Positions 18,256-27,235 of a DNA stretch of 64,000 nt are shown here, one piece after another. Location of the stretch: positions 434,001 through 498,000 of the forward strand of contig NZ_CP020539.1 in NCBI RefSeq assembly GCF_002080435.1, given 5' to 3'. The translations under genes were made by a program, and so were the position numbers. Position 1 is the stretch's first letter, and each line of letters starts with the position of its first letter. The DNA comes from Sphingobium herbicidovorans (GTDB lineage: Bacteria; Pseudomonadota; Alphaproteobacteria; Sphingomonadales; Sphingomonadaceae). The notes below the pieces were generated by a model that worked only from the letters and a program-made list of their open reading frames with translations, was not told where the DNA came from and did not search any database.

Positions 18256-19037
18256 TCTTCCGGCCCGGCGAAGCGCGACTGCGTGGACGCGGGGCGGTAA
18301 CGCCGGTCATAACCGGGCGCGTAAAGCTGGCTTTCGGCAAAATCCCCGTCGCCCAGCACCGGGCCGACGAGTATCAACGCCGTGCGCTCCGGCCCATCCT
18401 TTGCCTGCGCCGCGATCGTCGATAGCGTGCCCCGTTCGATCCGCTCGTCCGGCCAGCTTGCGCGCCAGATGATCGCAGCGGGACAATCGGGACCGTAAAG
18501 CGGCGACAGGTCGGCCACGACCTGCTCGATATTGTGGATCGACAGATGGATGGCCAGCGTCGCGCCGGTAGCGCCAAAAGCCGCCAATGTTTCGCCCGGC
18601 GGCATCGCGCTCGCCCGCCCTGGCGTGCGGGTGAGGACAAGCGATTGGCCCATGCCCGGCAGCGTCAGCTCCGTCCCCAGCGCCGCCGCCGCCGCCGCAA
18701 AGGATGGCACCCCCGGCGTCACCGTATAGCCGATCCCCAGCGCTTCCAGCCGCCGGATCTGCTCGCCCATCGCCGACCAGACCGACAGGTCGCCCGAATG
18801 AAGCCGCGCGACATCCTGCCCCGTGGCGTCCGCCTCCGCGATAATGGCGATGATCTCGTCCAGCGTCAGCGGCGCGCTGTTCACGATGCGCGCGCCAGGC
18901 GGGCAATGATCCAGCACCGCGCGCGGCACCAATGATCCAGCGTAGAGGCAGACAGGCGATGCGGCGATCAGGTCGCGCCCCCGCAGGGTCAGCAGGTCGG
19001 GCGCGCCCGGTCCCGCGCCGATGAAATGAACGGTCAT
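18252..19037 (-). CDS. cobM: CobM, precorrin-4 C11-methyltransferase
   Basis: A 261-residue corrin methylase that starts with [22 protein letters not shown] and has [23 protein letters not shown] and [20 protein letters not shown], the CobM/CbiF pattern (TxTRxxGRxSxMP appears as [13 protein letters not shown]). It transfers a methyl group from SAM to C-11 of precorrin-4. The start overlaps the cobE stop by 4 bp and the stop overlaps the cobB start by 4 bp. Confidence 0.95.
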   Translation of the reverse strand: MTVHFIGAGPGAPDLLTLRGRDLIAASPVCLYAGSLVPRAVLDHCPPGARIVNSAPLTLDEIIAIIAEADATGQDVARLHSGDLSVWSAMGEQIRRLEALGIGYTVTPGVPSFAAAAAALGTELTLPGMGQSLVLTRTPGRASAMPPGETLAAFGATGATLAIHLSIHNIEQVVADLSPLYGPDCPAAIIWRASWPDERIERGTLSTIAAQAKDGPERTALILVGPVLGDGDFAESQLYAPGYDRRYRPASTQSRFAGPEE

Positions 19038-19390
19038 GCCAAAATCCCCTCGGCCAGCGCGCAGGTCGCCCGCCCATCGGATGAAATGATGCGTGCCGCG
19101 ATCAGCCGCGCGCCACGGCCCGCAGCGGTGAGCGCAACCGCTTCGGCAACGCTGCCGGTTCCGTAGGCTATCAGGCTGGCGGCGGATTGCGTGGGCGTCG
19201 CGACGCCTCTTATCGCGGCAGGATCTATCAGGATCAGCGGCAGCGCCAATGCATTGGCGAGCGGTTCGACCAATCGCGCCTTGTGGGTCAGCGTCGCGAG
19301 CGCCGACACGGTCCGGCCATGCGCTGCCAGCGCCGCCCGCATCGCCGCATCATCCGCCCCGCTACGGCATCCAAAGCCTGCCACGATCAT
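19034..19390 (-). CDS. cobE: CobE/CbiG C-terminal-like cobalamin biosynthesis protein
   Basis: The 118-residue protein begins [21 protein letters not shown] and includes [20 protein letters not shown] and [26 protein letters not shown], the CobE/CbiG-C pattern. CobE is needed for efficient aerobic corrin synthesis; its exact chemical role is poorly defined, and it may bind and protect an intermediate. The ATG at 19390 overlaps the cobL stop. A longer reading to 19684 runs antisense-like through cobL and is not credible. Confidence 0.88.
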   Translation of the reverse strand: MIVAGFGCRSGADDAAMRAALAAHGRTVSALATLTHKARLVEPLANALALPLILIDPAAIRGVATPTQSAASLIAYGTGSVAEAVALTAAGRGARLIAARIISSDGRATCALAEGILA

Positions 19391-20588
19391 AGCGTCACGC
19401 TCCACTGGACCAGCGGATAGGCAGCCTTCCATCCGCGCCGCCGCCCTATCGGCGCGACGCTCGCCATCTCGATCCGCAGCAACTCGCCGCCCATCCGCGC
19501 GTGGAACTGCGCCAGCAGCGCCTCGGACTCCAGCGTCACCGCATTGGCGACCAGCCGGGTCCGCCCGCCCGGCAGGCGCAGGATCGCATCCAGCAACCCC
19601 TCGCTCAAACCCCCGCCGATGAAGATGGCGTCTGGACGCATGCGGTCTTCCAGCACGGCGGGCGCACGCCCTTCGACCACGCACAACCGATCAGCCCCCA
19701 GCCGCGCAGCATTGGTGCGGACGCGCGCGGCGCGTAGGGGATCAGCCTCGAAAGCGACGGCCTGGGTCGAAGGATGGCTTAGCAACCATTCGATCCCGAC
19801 CGATCCCGACCCAGCGCCGATATCCCACAAAATCTCCCCCGGACGCGGGGCGAGCGCGGACAGGGTCAGCGCGCGCACCGGCCGTTTCGTGATCTGGCCA
19901 TCATGTTCGAACCAGCTGTCGGCCATGCCGCTGGCGCGTGGCATTACCGCGCCGTCGCCTGCCATCTCGATCCCCACCGCCACAGGATGTGCGATGTCAT
20001 CCAGTTCAAAGCCTTCGGCGCGCACCGCCCTGATCCGCTCGCGCGGCCCGCCTAGTGCCTCCATCACATGCAGCGACGATGCACCGAAACCGGACTCCTC
20101 CAGATAGGCGGCCAGATCCCACACTGCCTTTCCGTCCCTCATCAGAAGGATCGCCCGCTGACCGGGCGCAAGGTCTTGCCTCAATCGGGCCATGGGCGCG
20201 GCATGCAGGCCATGGCAGGCGACATGCTGCAACGCCCAGCCCAACCGCGCTGCGGCGATCGAGAAGGTGGACGGGGCCGGGTGGGCGATCCACTCGCCCG
20301 GCGCAAGATGCCGGGTGATGCTCGCCCCCGCGCCGAACCAGAAGGGATCGCCCGACGCCAGCAGCACCACCGGCTCCCCGCGCCGGGCGAGCAGCGGGGC
20401 GACGCCATCATCGAAGGGTGCTGGCCACGCCAGATGTTCGGCCTTAAGGGGGGCAGCAACGCCAGCTGGCGCGGCGCGCCGGTGACGATGCGCGCATGAT
20501 CCAGCGCGGCGCGTGCGGCGCTGGACAGGCCGTCGGCTCCATCCTCGCCAATGCCGATGATCGTCAGCCAGGGACCGTCAACCGCCAT
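19387..20588 (-). CDS. cobL: CobL, precorrin-6B C5,15-methyltransferase/decarboxylase (frameshifted at 20448-20453)
   Basis: The N-terminal methylase start ([20 protein letters not shown]) lies in one frame. The remainder ([27 protein letters not shown], and the SAM-binding [20 protein letters not shown] of the C-terminal decarboxylase half) lies in another. The frames join at a run of six C on the coding strand (20448-20453); a seventh C gives a continuous protein of about 400 residues, the normal CobL size. It methylates C-5 and C-15 and decarboxylates the C-12 acetate. The ATG at 20588 shares bases with the divergent cobK ATG. Confidence 0.88.
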
Positions 20589-21336
20589 GCGCAACATCCT
20601 GATCCTTGGCGGCACCACGCAAGCGAGCGCGCTTGCCAAGACATTGGCCGAGCGGGGCGAGCGCGCGGTGCTGAGCTATGCCGGGCGCACCGACAACCCG
20701 CGCGCCCAACCGGTTCCTGTGCGTGTCGGCGGCTTTGGCGGCGTCGCTGGCCTTGCCGCCTATCTGGCGCGCGAGGGCGTCACGCATCTCATCGACGCGA
20801 CCCACCCCTTCGCCGCCACCATGAGCGCCCATGCGGTGGACGCCGCGCGACTGGCGAACGTCCCCCATGCCATGCTGACCCGCCCCGCATGGCAAGCGGG
20901 GGAGGGCGACCGCTGGAGCCATGTCCGCGACATTGCGGGCGCCGTGCAGGCGCTGGAGGGGCCGCCCCGTCGCGTCATGCTGGCGCTTGGCCGGATGCAT
21001 GTCGCGGCCTTTGCCGCCCAGCCGCAGCATCATTATCTGCTGCGCTTCGTCGATGCGCCGAACGCACCGCCGGCGCTGCCCAGTCACCATCTGGTCGTTG
21101 ATCGCGGCCCCTTCACGCTGGAGGGCGATCTTGCACTGATGCGCGCGCACGGCATCGATCTGATCGTCGCGAAAAATGCCGGTGGAGACGGCGCGCGGGC
21201 AAAGCTGGACGCCGCGCGCGCGCTGGGCCTGCCGGTCGTCATGATCGACCGCCCGCCGCTGCCGCACGCGCATGTGCTGGAGCAGGTGGGTGACGTGCTG
21301 GCGTGGATCGGTCATGCCGCCCAACGCGGGGTGTAG
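20587..21336 (+). CDS. cobK: CobK, precorrin-6A reductase (inverted within the cob operon)
   Basis: The 249-residue protein begins [21 protein letters not shown], a Rossmann GGT start, and has [22 protein letters not shown] and [32 protein letters not shown], typical of CobK. It reduces precorrin-6A to 6B with NADPH. Unlike its neighbours it is on the plus strand. Its ATG overlaps that of cobL in a shared CATG, and its 3' end overlaps the cobJ 3' end by 25 bp. Its promoter must lie inside the cobL coding region. No strong Shine-Dalgarno is visible. Confidence 0.93.
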   Translation: MRNILILGGTTQASALAKTLAERGERAVLSYAGRTDNPRAQPVPVRVGGFGGVAGLAAYLAREGVTHLIDATHPFAATMSAHAVDAARLANVPHAMLTRPAWQAGEGDRWSHVRDIAGAVQALEGPPRRVMLALGRMHVAAFAAQPQHHYLLRFVDAPNAPPALPSHHLVVDRGPFTLEGDLALMRAHGIDLIVAKNAGGDGARAKLDAARALGLPVVMIDRPPLPHAHVLEQVGDVLAWIGHAAQRGV

Positions 21337-22061
21337 AGAATTGGGGAGCCTGATCGTTCGATCAGGCGCGTGCGGCTTGACCCGACAATGACCATGGTGC
21401 GCATGTCGGCCATGTCCGGGGCAGCGTCCTCCAGCCGCACGACGCGCAATTCCTCGTCATCCGTCGATACGGCGCGCGCGAACAGGATCAGCCGGTCAGG
21501 CCCGCATTCCTGGCGCAATATGTCCAGCGTGCGGGCAAAACCCTCTGGCCGGGCCCTGGACCGGGGATTGTAGAATGCCATGGCGAAATCCGCCTGCGCC
21601 GCCAGCCGCAGCCGCCGTTCGATCATCGCCCAGGGCTTCAGATTGTCCGACAGGTTAATGGCGCAAAAATCATGGCCCAGCGGCGCGCCAGCCCGCGCGG
21701 CGGCGGCCAGCATGGCGGTGATGCCGGGCAGGACGCGAATGTCGATGCAGCGCCACGCCTGCGGCCCAGCCTCCAGCGCCTCGAACAGGGCCGACGCCAT
21801 GGCGAACACGCCCGGATCGCCCGATGACGCGACGACCACCCGCTTTCCCGCCGCCGCCAGTTCCAGCGCATGCGCCGCGCGTTCCAGCTCGACCCTGTTG
21901 TCGGACGCATGACGGGTCAGGCCATCGCGATCCGGCACGCGGGCGACATAGGGGATATAGCCGACCAGATCGGTGGCTTGACCCAGCGCCTCCGTCACTT
22001 CGGGCGTGACCAGCGCGTCCGCGCCCGGCCCCAGTCCCGCCACCGCGACCCATCCACTCAT
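21312..22061 (-). CDS. cobJ: CobJ, precorrin-3B C17-methyltransferase
   Basis: A 249-residue corrin methylase beginning VAVAGLGPGADALVTPEVTEAL. It has the CobJ-specific LVGYIPYVARV, RVVVASSGDPGVFAMAS and DFCAINLSDNLKPW motifs and the NPRSRARPEG and VIVGSSRTR segments near the end. It methylates C-17 and drives ring contraction. The start overlaps the cobI stop by 4 bp. The 3' end overlaps the convergent cobK. Confidence 0.95.
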   Translation of the reverse strand: MSGWVAVAGLGPGADALVTPEVTEALGQATDLVGYIPYVARVPDRDGLTRHASDNRVELERAAHALELAAAGKRVVVASSGDPGVFAMASALFEALEAGPQAWRCIDIRVLPGITAMLAAAARAGAPLGHDFCAINLSDNLKPWAMIERRLRLAAQADFAMAFYNPRSRARPEGFARTLDILRQECGPDRLILFARAVSTDDEELRVVRLEDAAPDMADMRTMVIVGSSRTRLIERSGSPILYTPRWAA

Positions 22062-22780
22062 GGCCGCCGCCCCTGTCCATGGACCAGCAGGATCGAAAAA
22101 TAGCCGGTTACCGCCTGCGCCTGCGCCAGCGGCGTGATCTTCTGGTCGGCCATGGTCGCATATTCGACCAGCCATGCGCAGTCCTGCTTTCCCGCCGCCT
22201 CCACCGCGCGGCGCAGCTTGGGCAGGTTGCGGCCGATCTTCATGACGACCAGCGCGTTGGTGTCGTGGATGCGCCGGCTCAGTTCCTCTTCGGGCAGCGT
22301 CGCCATCAGCACGGTCAGCACATCGTCGCCCCAGCTGATCGGCGTTCCGCTGGCGGTCCAGGCGCCAGACATGCCGGTGATGCCCGGCACAATCCGCACC
22401 GGCGTCAGCGGGGCCAGGCGGCTGTGCAGGTGCATGAAGCTGCCGTAGAAAAACGGATCGCCCTCGCACAGAACGACCACATCCTCTCCCGCGGCGGCAA
22501 GGGCATGGAGATGCGCGGTGCAATCGGCGTAGAATGCCGACAGCATCTCATTATAGCGTGGATCGCTGACCGGGATTTCGGTCGTCACCGGATATTCCAT
22601 CGGAAATTCGATGGCGTCGGGGCTGATCAGGCCATCGACGATGCGCCGGGCATGGCCGTGACGGCCGGGCTTGCGGAAATAGGCGATGTGGCGCGCTGTG
22701 CGTATCAGCCGGTCGGCGCGCACGCTCATCAGGTCCTGCGCGCCGGGGCCAAGGCCCACGCCATGAATGACGCCGCTCAT
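22058..22780 (-). CDS. cobI: CobI, precorrin-2 C20-methyltransferase
   Basis: A 240-residue corrin methylase with IHGVGLGPGAQDLMSVRADRLI at the N-terminus, the GEDVVVLCEGDPFFYGSFMHLHSRL motif and PGITGMSGAWTASGTPISWGDD. It methylates C-20 of precorrin-2, a step before oxygen-dependent ring contraction. The ATG at 22780 overlaps the cobH stop by 4 bp. The reading frame continues far upstream, but that part is out of frame with cobH and carries no start signal. Confidence 0.95.
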   Translation of the reverse strand: MSGVIHGVGLGPGAQDLMSVRADRLIRTARHIAYFRKPGRHGHARRIVDGLISPDAIEFPMEYPVTTEIPVSDPRYNEMLSAFYADCTAHLHALAAAGEDVVVLCEGDPFFYGSFMHLHSRLAPLTPVRIVPGITGMSGAWTASGTPISWGDDVLTVLMATLPEEELSRRIHDTNALVVMKIGRNLPKLRRAVEAAGKQDCAWLVEYATMADQKITPLAQAQAVTGYFSILLVHGQGRRP

Positions 22781-23409
22781 TCTGCGGCGCTCGCCAGCGC
22801 GTTGACGGCGGCGACGGTGATCGCGCTGCCGCCCAACCGGCCTTCGACGATGCAGCAGGGCACCGGCTGCGCCTTCCACAAGGCGTCCTTGGACTCCGCT
22901 GCGCCGACGAAACCGACCGGGCAGCCGATGATGGCCGCAGGGCGGGGGCAGGCCGGATCCTCCAGCATGTTGAGCAGATGAAAGAGCGCTGTCGGCGCAT
23001 TGCCGATGGCGACGACCGCGCCCGCCAGATGGGGCCGCCACAGTTCCAGCGCGGCGGCCGACCGGGTGTTGGCCATGTATCGCGCCCGTTCGGGCACGGT
23101 CGCGTCGTGCAGCGTGCAAAGGACCGGATTGGCGGCGGGCAGGCGGGCGCGGGTGATCCCTTCCGACACCATGCGCGCGTCGCACAGGATCGGCGCGCCT
23201 TTTTGGAGCGCGGCGACGGCCGTGAGCGCAAAGCCGGGCGAAAATCGGATATGCGGGGACAGGCCGACCATGCCCGCCGCATGGATCATCCGTACAGCCA
23301 CACGTTCCTCTGCGCGGGAAAAGCGGCCAAGCTCCGCCTCCTCACGGATCATGCGGAAGGACTGGCGATAGATTTCCGCCCCGTCGGTTTCATAGACATG
23401 CGGCATCAT
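22777..23409 (-). CDS. cobH: CobH, precorrin-8X methylmutase
   Basis: The 210-residue protein matches CobH: EIYRQSFRMIREEAELGRF, then RMIHAAGMVGL with the catalytic His region, ILCDARMVSEGI, AVVAIGNAPTALFHLL and IGCPVGFVGAAESKDAL. It moves the C-11 methyl to C-12 to give hydrogenobyrinic acid. The start is the ATG at 23409 (overlapping the cobG stop) or the next ATG at 23406. Confidence 0.95.
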   Translation of the reverse strand: MMPHVYETDGAEIYRQSFRMIREEAELGRFSRAEERVAVRMIHAAGMVGLSPHIRFSPGFALTAVAALQKGAPILCDARMVSEGITRARLPAANPVLCTLHDATVPERARYMANTRSAAALELWRPHLAGAVVAIGNAPTALFHLLNMLEDPACPRPAAIIGCPVGFVGAAESKDALWKAQPVPCCIVEGRLGGSAITVAAVNALASAAE

Positions 23410-24518
23410 TCGGCTCCGAAAAGGGCGAGTATCTGGGTAGGGGACAGGTCGGTGCGTTCGGGCTGGCCGCCCGCGCGGGCGTTCCGCGCAAGGTCGAAGC
23501 GGCCATCGCGTCCCGTCAGCACGACCGCAGCCTGCTTCGGCCGCGCGCAGCCCTTGGCGCATCCCGATATGTGCAGCCCCCCAACATGGGGCGCGAGCCG
23601 GGCGGCAAGGTCGCGCGTGACGACGCTCGCCTGCGGGCAGGCTGGCGCGCCGGGGCAGGCGTCCACGCCGATGCGCGGGTCAGCCGGATCATCGGATCGC
23701 GCGCTGCTGCCCTCCACTATCAGGCCACGCCACGGGGTCAGGCGGATCGCGCGGGTCTCGTCATCCATCGCCGCCAGCAGCGCCTCCGCCTCGATCCGGC
23801 CAAAGGGCGCGGCATGGTAGCGCCCCGGCACGGCGGCCAGGCAGTCGGCGCGCGAACGTGGCGGGGCGGGGGCCTCGGATGGCGTGACGGGAGGCGGTGT
23901 GTCGTGCCGCGCCATCCGCCCGGCGATCGCGCCCCCGCTGGCGATGAACCATTGTGCAAGCGCAATGATTTCACTGACGGCCTCGCTCACGTTCATCGGC
24001 ACGCCTCGCTCGCGTCCGTCGCCGCGCAGGATCAGGCCGCCGTTCATCCCCCGTTCGATCCGAAAATCGGCGGGGGCGTCGGTCAGCACCGGCGCAGGAC
24101 CGGCATCGACGGCAAAGCCGATCTTTCCGGGCATGTCCGGCAATTCACCGGCGCGCGCGATCAGTTCGCTTGTGATGCTGTCCGTCGCGTCGCCGGGCGT
24201 CCAGTCGGGATTGACGATCAGCGGCGCGGCCATGTCCCCGTTGCGCCTTGCCAGCCCCAGCGCGACCAGCCTCTCCATCAGCGCGTCATGCTCATCCGCG
24301 CGCACGCCCCTTATTTGCAGCGCCGCGCGATTGGTGACGTCGATATGCCCATTGCCATGGCGCAGCGCCGCATCGCACAGACCTTCCGCCTGCGCCCTGC
24401 TCAAGCGCCCGAGCAATGGCCGCACCCTTACCAACAGCCCGTCGCCCGCCATCATCGGCCGCCACGCGGTGGGGCACCAACCGCGCACGGCGGCTGCGCC
24501 TTGCGCCTGCTCCTGCAT
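23406..24518 (-). CDS. cobG: CobG, precorrin-3B synthase
   Basis: A protein of about 370 residues of the nitrite/sulfite reductase ferredoxin-like superfamily with the Cys set for a 4Fe-4S cluster: DACPGAPACPQA and SGCAKGCARPKQA. CobG hydroxylates precorrin-3A at C-20 with O2, forming the gamma-lactone; it is the oxygen-requiring step of the aerobic route. The ATG at 24518 has GGAGG five nt upstream; the longer ORF to 24623 has no comparable site. It is the first gene after the cobalamin riboswitch at 24675-24878. Confidence 0.92.
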   Translation of the reverse strand: MQEQAQGAAAVRGWCPTAWRPMMAGDGLLVRVRPLLGRLSRAQAEGLCDAALRHGNGHIDVTNRAALQIRGVRADEHDALMERLVALGLARRNGDMAAPLIVNPDWTPGDATDSITSELIARAGELPDMPGKIGFAVDAGPAPVLTDAPADFRIERGMNGGLILRGDGRERGVPMNVSEAVSEIIALAQWFIASGGAIAGRMARHDTPPPVTPSEAPAPPRSRADCLAAVPGRYHAAPFGRIEAEALLAAMDDETRAIRLTPWRGLIVEGSSARSDDPADPRIGVDACPGAPACPQASVVTRDLAARLAPHVGGLHISGCAKGCARPKQAAVVLTGRDGRFDLARNARAGGQPERTDLSPTQILALFGAE

Positions 24519-24674
24519 TCCGTCCTCCACGCCCGCGCCACGACAAACGGCCGGGACGCGCGCCAGGCGAACGACGGGCGCACGCCAGCGCGGCCAGGAC
24601 CGCACCCAAAATTCGTCGCTCAAACGGAGAACCGAGCCGTGACCATCCCCTGGATCATGGCAAGAGCGACCTTT

Positions 24675-24878
24675 GCTCCGGCAGGTCTCCTGGCTTGCGG
24701 GTCATAGCGTTGGCATGGGCCTTCCCGGATCGCTCCAGTGGCTTGACCGTCCCTTGGCAAAGGTCCGGCCTGTCCATGCCTTGCTCGCCGCTCACAGTTG
24801 CAGGGACAGCCACGGATTAGGGAGGATAGCCTCCCGCACCGCGTTCCCATTTAAGTCCCTTGCGGGACACCGGCGCGA
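24675..24878 (-). promoter_or_regulatory. Cobalamin (AdoCbl) riboswitch upstream of cobG
   Basis: On the minus strand the order of conserved elements is typical: a GCCGGTG start, AATGGGAA, the core CCCTGCAACTGTGAGCGG, GCCACTGG, and the B12-box CCCGCAAGCCAGGAGACCTGCC at its 3' end (given here in overlapping parts). It lies about 155 bp before cobG and should shut off cobGHIJ when adenosylcobalamin is plentiful. The expression platform between 24519 and 24675 is GC-rich and probably acts on translation or termination; I could not resolve which. Confidence 0.93.
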
Positions 24879-25019
24879 TCGTTGAACCGGGCATGACCCG
24901 GCTCGCCGCGCTTCATAGGGCGGATGCAGGCGGAAGGGAAGTGGGCAGCGACGGCTTGCTTGCCCCTGCCATTACCGAAGGCTAATCCCTTCGCAGAATA
25001 ACAACATGGAGAGAAGATA

Positions 25020-25886
25020 GTGAGCGATCTCAGCTTCGACGCGACCAGCCGTTTCCTCGAAACCTCCAACGGCCGCCTTCATTATCATGAGGCTGGATCG
25101 GGCCCCGCGCTGCTGTTGCTCCATGGTTCTGGTCCCGGCGTGACGGGCTGGGCCAATTTTCAGGGCAATCTGCCGCTCTTCTCCCGGCATTTCCGCACGA
25201 TCATCCTCGATGCGCCCGGCTATGGCAAAAGCGACCCGGTGGACGGCGATCCGGTTGCGGTGGCCCGCGATGCTGTGGTCGCGCTGATGGATGGCCTGGG
25301 CATTGATCGCGCCCACATTCTTGGCAACAGCTATGGCGGCATCGTCGGTGGCCATCTCGCCGCCTCGCATCCGCAGCGCGTGCTGCGCTACATCACCATT
25401 GGCGGCATCGGCTTCAACATCACCTCCACCTTCCCCAATGAAGGGCTGACCCGACTGGTCGACTTCATCGAGAATCCTACGCGTGAGAACATCATCGCCT
25501 GGCTCGAATCGATGGTTTACGACAAGTCGATCATCACCGACGAACTCATCGACATGCGCTACAAGGCCGCGCTGGAGCCGGTGACGATGGAGAGCAGCCG
25601 CAAGATGTACACGCGCGCCGCTCTCGGTTTCATCGCGCAGTCGATGAGCGGGCCGGGCGTGTCGCAGCGGATCGACTATCTGGGCAGGATCGAGGCGCCG
25701 ACCCTGATCGCATGGGGCCGCGATGACAAGGTGAGCCCGCTCGACGGCGCGTTCCTGCCGATGCGGGTGATCCCCAATGCGGAACTGCATGTGTTCCCCA
25801 AATGCGGCCATTGGGCGATGATCGAATGCAAGGATCGGTTCGAAGAACTGGCGCTGGCGTTCTTGCTGGGCGGGCAGGCTGCCTGA
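25020..25886 (+). CDS. Alpha/beta hydrolase, meta-cleavage-product hydrolase-like
   Basis: The 288-residue protein has the alpha/beta fold with the oxyanion loop LLLHGSGPGVTGWANF, nucleophile Ser in the GNSYGG elbow near residue 104, acid Asp in WGRDDKVSPLDG and His in CGHWAMIE. The HGSGPG start and these spacings resemble HsaD/BphD/TodF-type C-C bond hydrolases of aromatic degradation. The GTG start has GGAGAG 6-9 nt upstream. It diverges from the cobG riboswitch and sits alone between two B12 blocks; no ring-cleavage dioxygenase is nearby. Substrate unknown. Confidence 0.8.
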   Translation: MSDLSFDATSRFLETSNGRLHYHEAGSGPALLLLHGSGPGVTGWANFQGNLPLFSRHFRTIILDAPGYGKSDPVDGDPVAVARDAVVALMDGLGIDRAHILGNSYGGIVGGHLAASHPQRVLRYITIGGIGFNITSTFPNEGLTRLVDFIENPTRENIIAWLESMVYDKSIITDELIDMRYKAALEPVTMESSRKMYTRAALGFIAQSMSGPGVSQRIDYLGRIEAPTLIAWGRDDKVSPLDGAFLPMRVIPNAELHVFPKCGHWAMIECKDRFEELALAFLLGGQAA

Positions 25887-25898
25887 CGATTTCTCCCC

Positions 25899-25975
25899 GT
25901 TCGCCCTGAGCCTGTCGAAGGGCCTTCTTTTCTTGAAGGGAAGAGAGGGGCTTCGACAAGCTCAGCCCGAACGGT
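25899..25975. repeat. Intergenic palindromic repeat (CTGAGC-TGTCGAAG family)
   Basis: Two imperfect inverted arms, CCGTTCGCCCTGAGC...GTCGAAGG (25899-25923) and CTTCGACAAGCTCAGCCCG with AACGG (25952-25975), enclose about 28 nt. They lie between the hydrolase stop and the convergent bluB stop. A related copy is at 37678-37738. This is a REP-type element by structure; the association with sphingomonad genomes is from general knowledge. It may also work as a bidirectional terminator. Confidence 0.75.
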
Positions 25976-25989
25976 GGTGAGCGCGTGCC

Positions 25990-26628
25990 CTAACGCCGCA
26001 CCACCACCGAATGCCAATCCATCCGCTGTTCCCAGCCGCGCCGCTCCAGTTCCGGCGTGTCCTCCTCACTCTCCGGCTTCCCGAGGCATAGCAGGCCCAG
26101 GCCTTCCCAACTCGACGGGATGTCCAGCATCGCGTCCACGCCTTCGGGCTCCATGATCGACACCCAACCCATGCCGATGCCGCGCGTCCGCGCCGCCAGC
26201 CACAGCGTATGCACCGCCATGACGCAGCTGTAGCGCCGCGCCTCCGGCATAGTGACCGCGCCCAGATGATGGCCCGTTTCCGTCTCGTCATCGCAATAGA
26301 CGGCGAACAGAACCGGGGCTTCACGCAGCCCATGCAGTTTCAGGCTGCGATAGAGCCTATCCTGATCCCCTTCATAGTCCTTCCCGGCCGCCCGCACCTG
26401 CGCATCGACATGCGCCGCAAGCCGTTCCCGCAGTTCCGGCGTTTCGATCCGCACGAACCGCCATGGCTGCGACAGGCCCACCGAAGGCGCGCGATGCGCC
26501 ATGCTTAGCAGCCATTCGACGTCGCGTTCGTCGATGGGATCGGTGCGGAAATGGCGAATGTCCCGCCGGGCCCTGACCAGCGCCTCGAACTGGGCGCTGT
26601 CGATCGGGGTGATGGCGGGCGCGCTCAT
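25990..26628 (-). CDS. bluB: BluB, 5,6-dimethylbenzimidazole synthase
   Basis: A 212-residue nitroreductase-fold flavoprotein with BluB features: RRDIRHFRTDPI, MAHRAPSVGLSQPWRFV and GIGMGWVSIM. BluB splits reduced FMN with O2 to make the DMB lower ligand of cobalamin, again an oxygen-dependent step. It starts one base after the cobO stop and ends the nicoT-cobW-cobN-cobO-bluB operon. Length is close to the family norm (about 220). Confidence 0.95.
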   Translation of the reverse strand: MSAPAITPIDSAQFEALVRARRDIRHFRTDPIDERDVEWLLSMAHRAPSVGLSQPWRFVRIETPELRERLAAHVDAQVRAAGKDYEGDQDRLYRSLKLHGLREAPVLFAVYCDDETETGHHLGAVTMPEARRYSCVMAVHTLWLAARTRGIGMGWVSIMEPEGVDAMLDIPSSWEGLGLLCLGKPESEEDTPELERRGWEQRMDWHSVVVRR

Positions 26629-26629
26629 A

Positions 26630-27235
26630 TCAATATTCGATCCCCGCCTGCGCCTTCACGCCGCTGCGGAAGGGATGCTTGATCAACGTCATTTCCGTCA
26701 CCAGGTCGGCGGCTTCCATCAATGCTTCGGGCGCGTTGCGGCCAGTGATGATGACATGCTTCATCTCATCGCGATCGGTCACGGCCGCCACCACTTCGTC
26801 AACCGGCAGATAGTCGTAGCGCAGGACGATATTAAGCTCATCGGCCAGCACCATAGCATAGGCGGGGTCGGCGATCATCCGCTTTACCTCTTCCCATGCT
26901 TCGCGGGCGAGCGCGATGTCGCGGGTCTTGTCCTGCGTATTCCATGTGAAGCCTTCGCCCATGGGCTTGAACGTGACATGATCCCGGAACGCGTCAAACA
27001 CCGCTTTTTCTCCGGTGGTCATCGCGCCCTTCACGAACTGGACCACGCCTACCTTCTTGCCATGGCCGATGGCGCGCACCACCATGCCCAGCGCGGCGGT
27101 GGTCTTGCCCTTTCCCTTGCCGGTGTGGACGATCAACAGGCCCTTTTCCTGCGTCTTGGTGGCCATGATCTTGTCATGGGCGGCCTGTTTCTTCTTCATC
27201 TTTTCGGCATGTTGTTCGGGCGTGCGTTCGATCAT
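26630..27235 (-). CDS. cobO: CobO, cob(I)yrinic acid a,c-diamide adenosyltransferase
   Basis: The product has about 201 residues from the ATG at 27235 (MIERTPEQHAEKMKKKQ), which overlaps the cobN stop by 4 bp. The P-loop HTGKGKGKTTAALGM, VVQFVKGA and the ADELNIVLRYDYL block are diagnostic for the CobO/BtuR/CobA adenosyltransferases. It attaches the 5'-deoxyadenosyl ligand to Co(I) corrinoids using ATP. The longer ORF start at 27295 lies within cobN and is not used. Confidence 0.95.
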   Translation of the reverse strand: MIERTPEQHAEKMKKKQAAHDKIMATKTQEKGLLIVHTGKGKGKTTAALGMVVRAIGHGKKVGVVQFVKGAMTTGEKAVFDAFRDHVTFKPMGEGFTWNTQDKTRDIALAREAWEEVKRMIADPAYAMVLADELNIVLRYDYLPVDEVVAAVTDRDEMKHVIITGRNAPEALMEAADLVTEMTLIKHPFRSGVKAQAGIEY

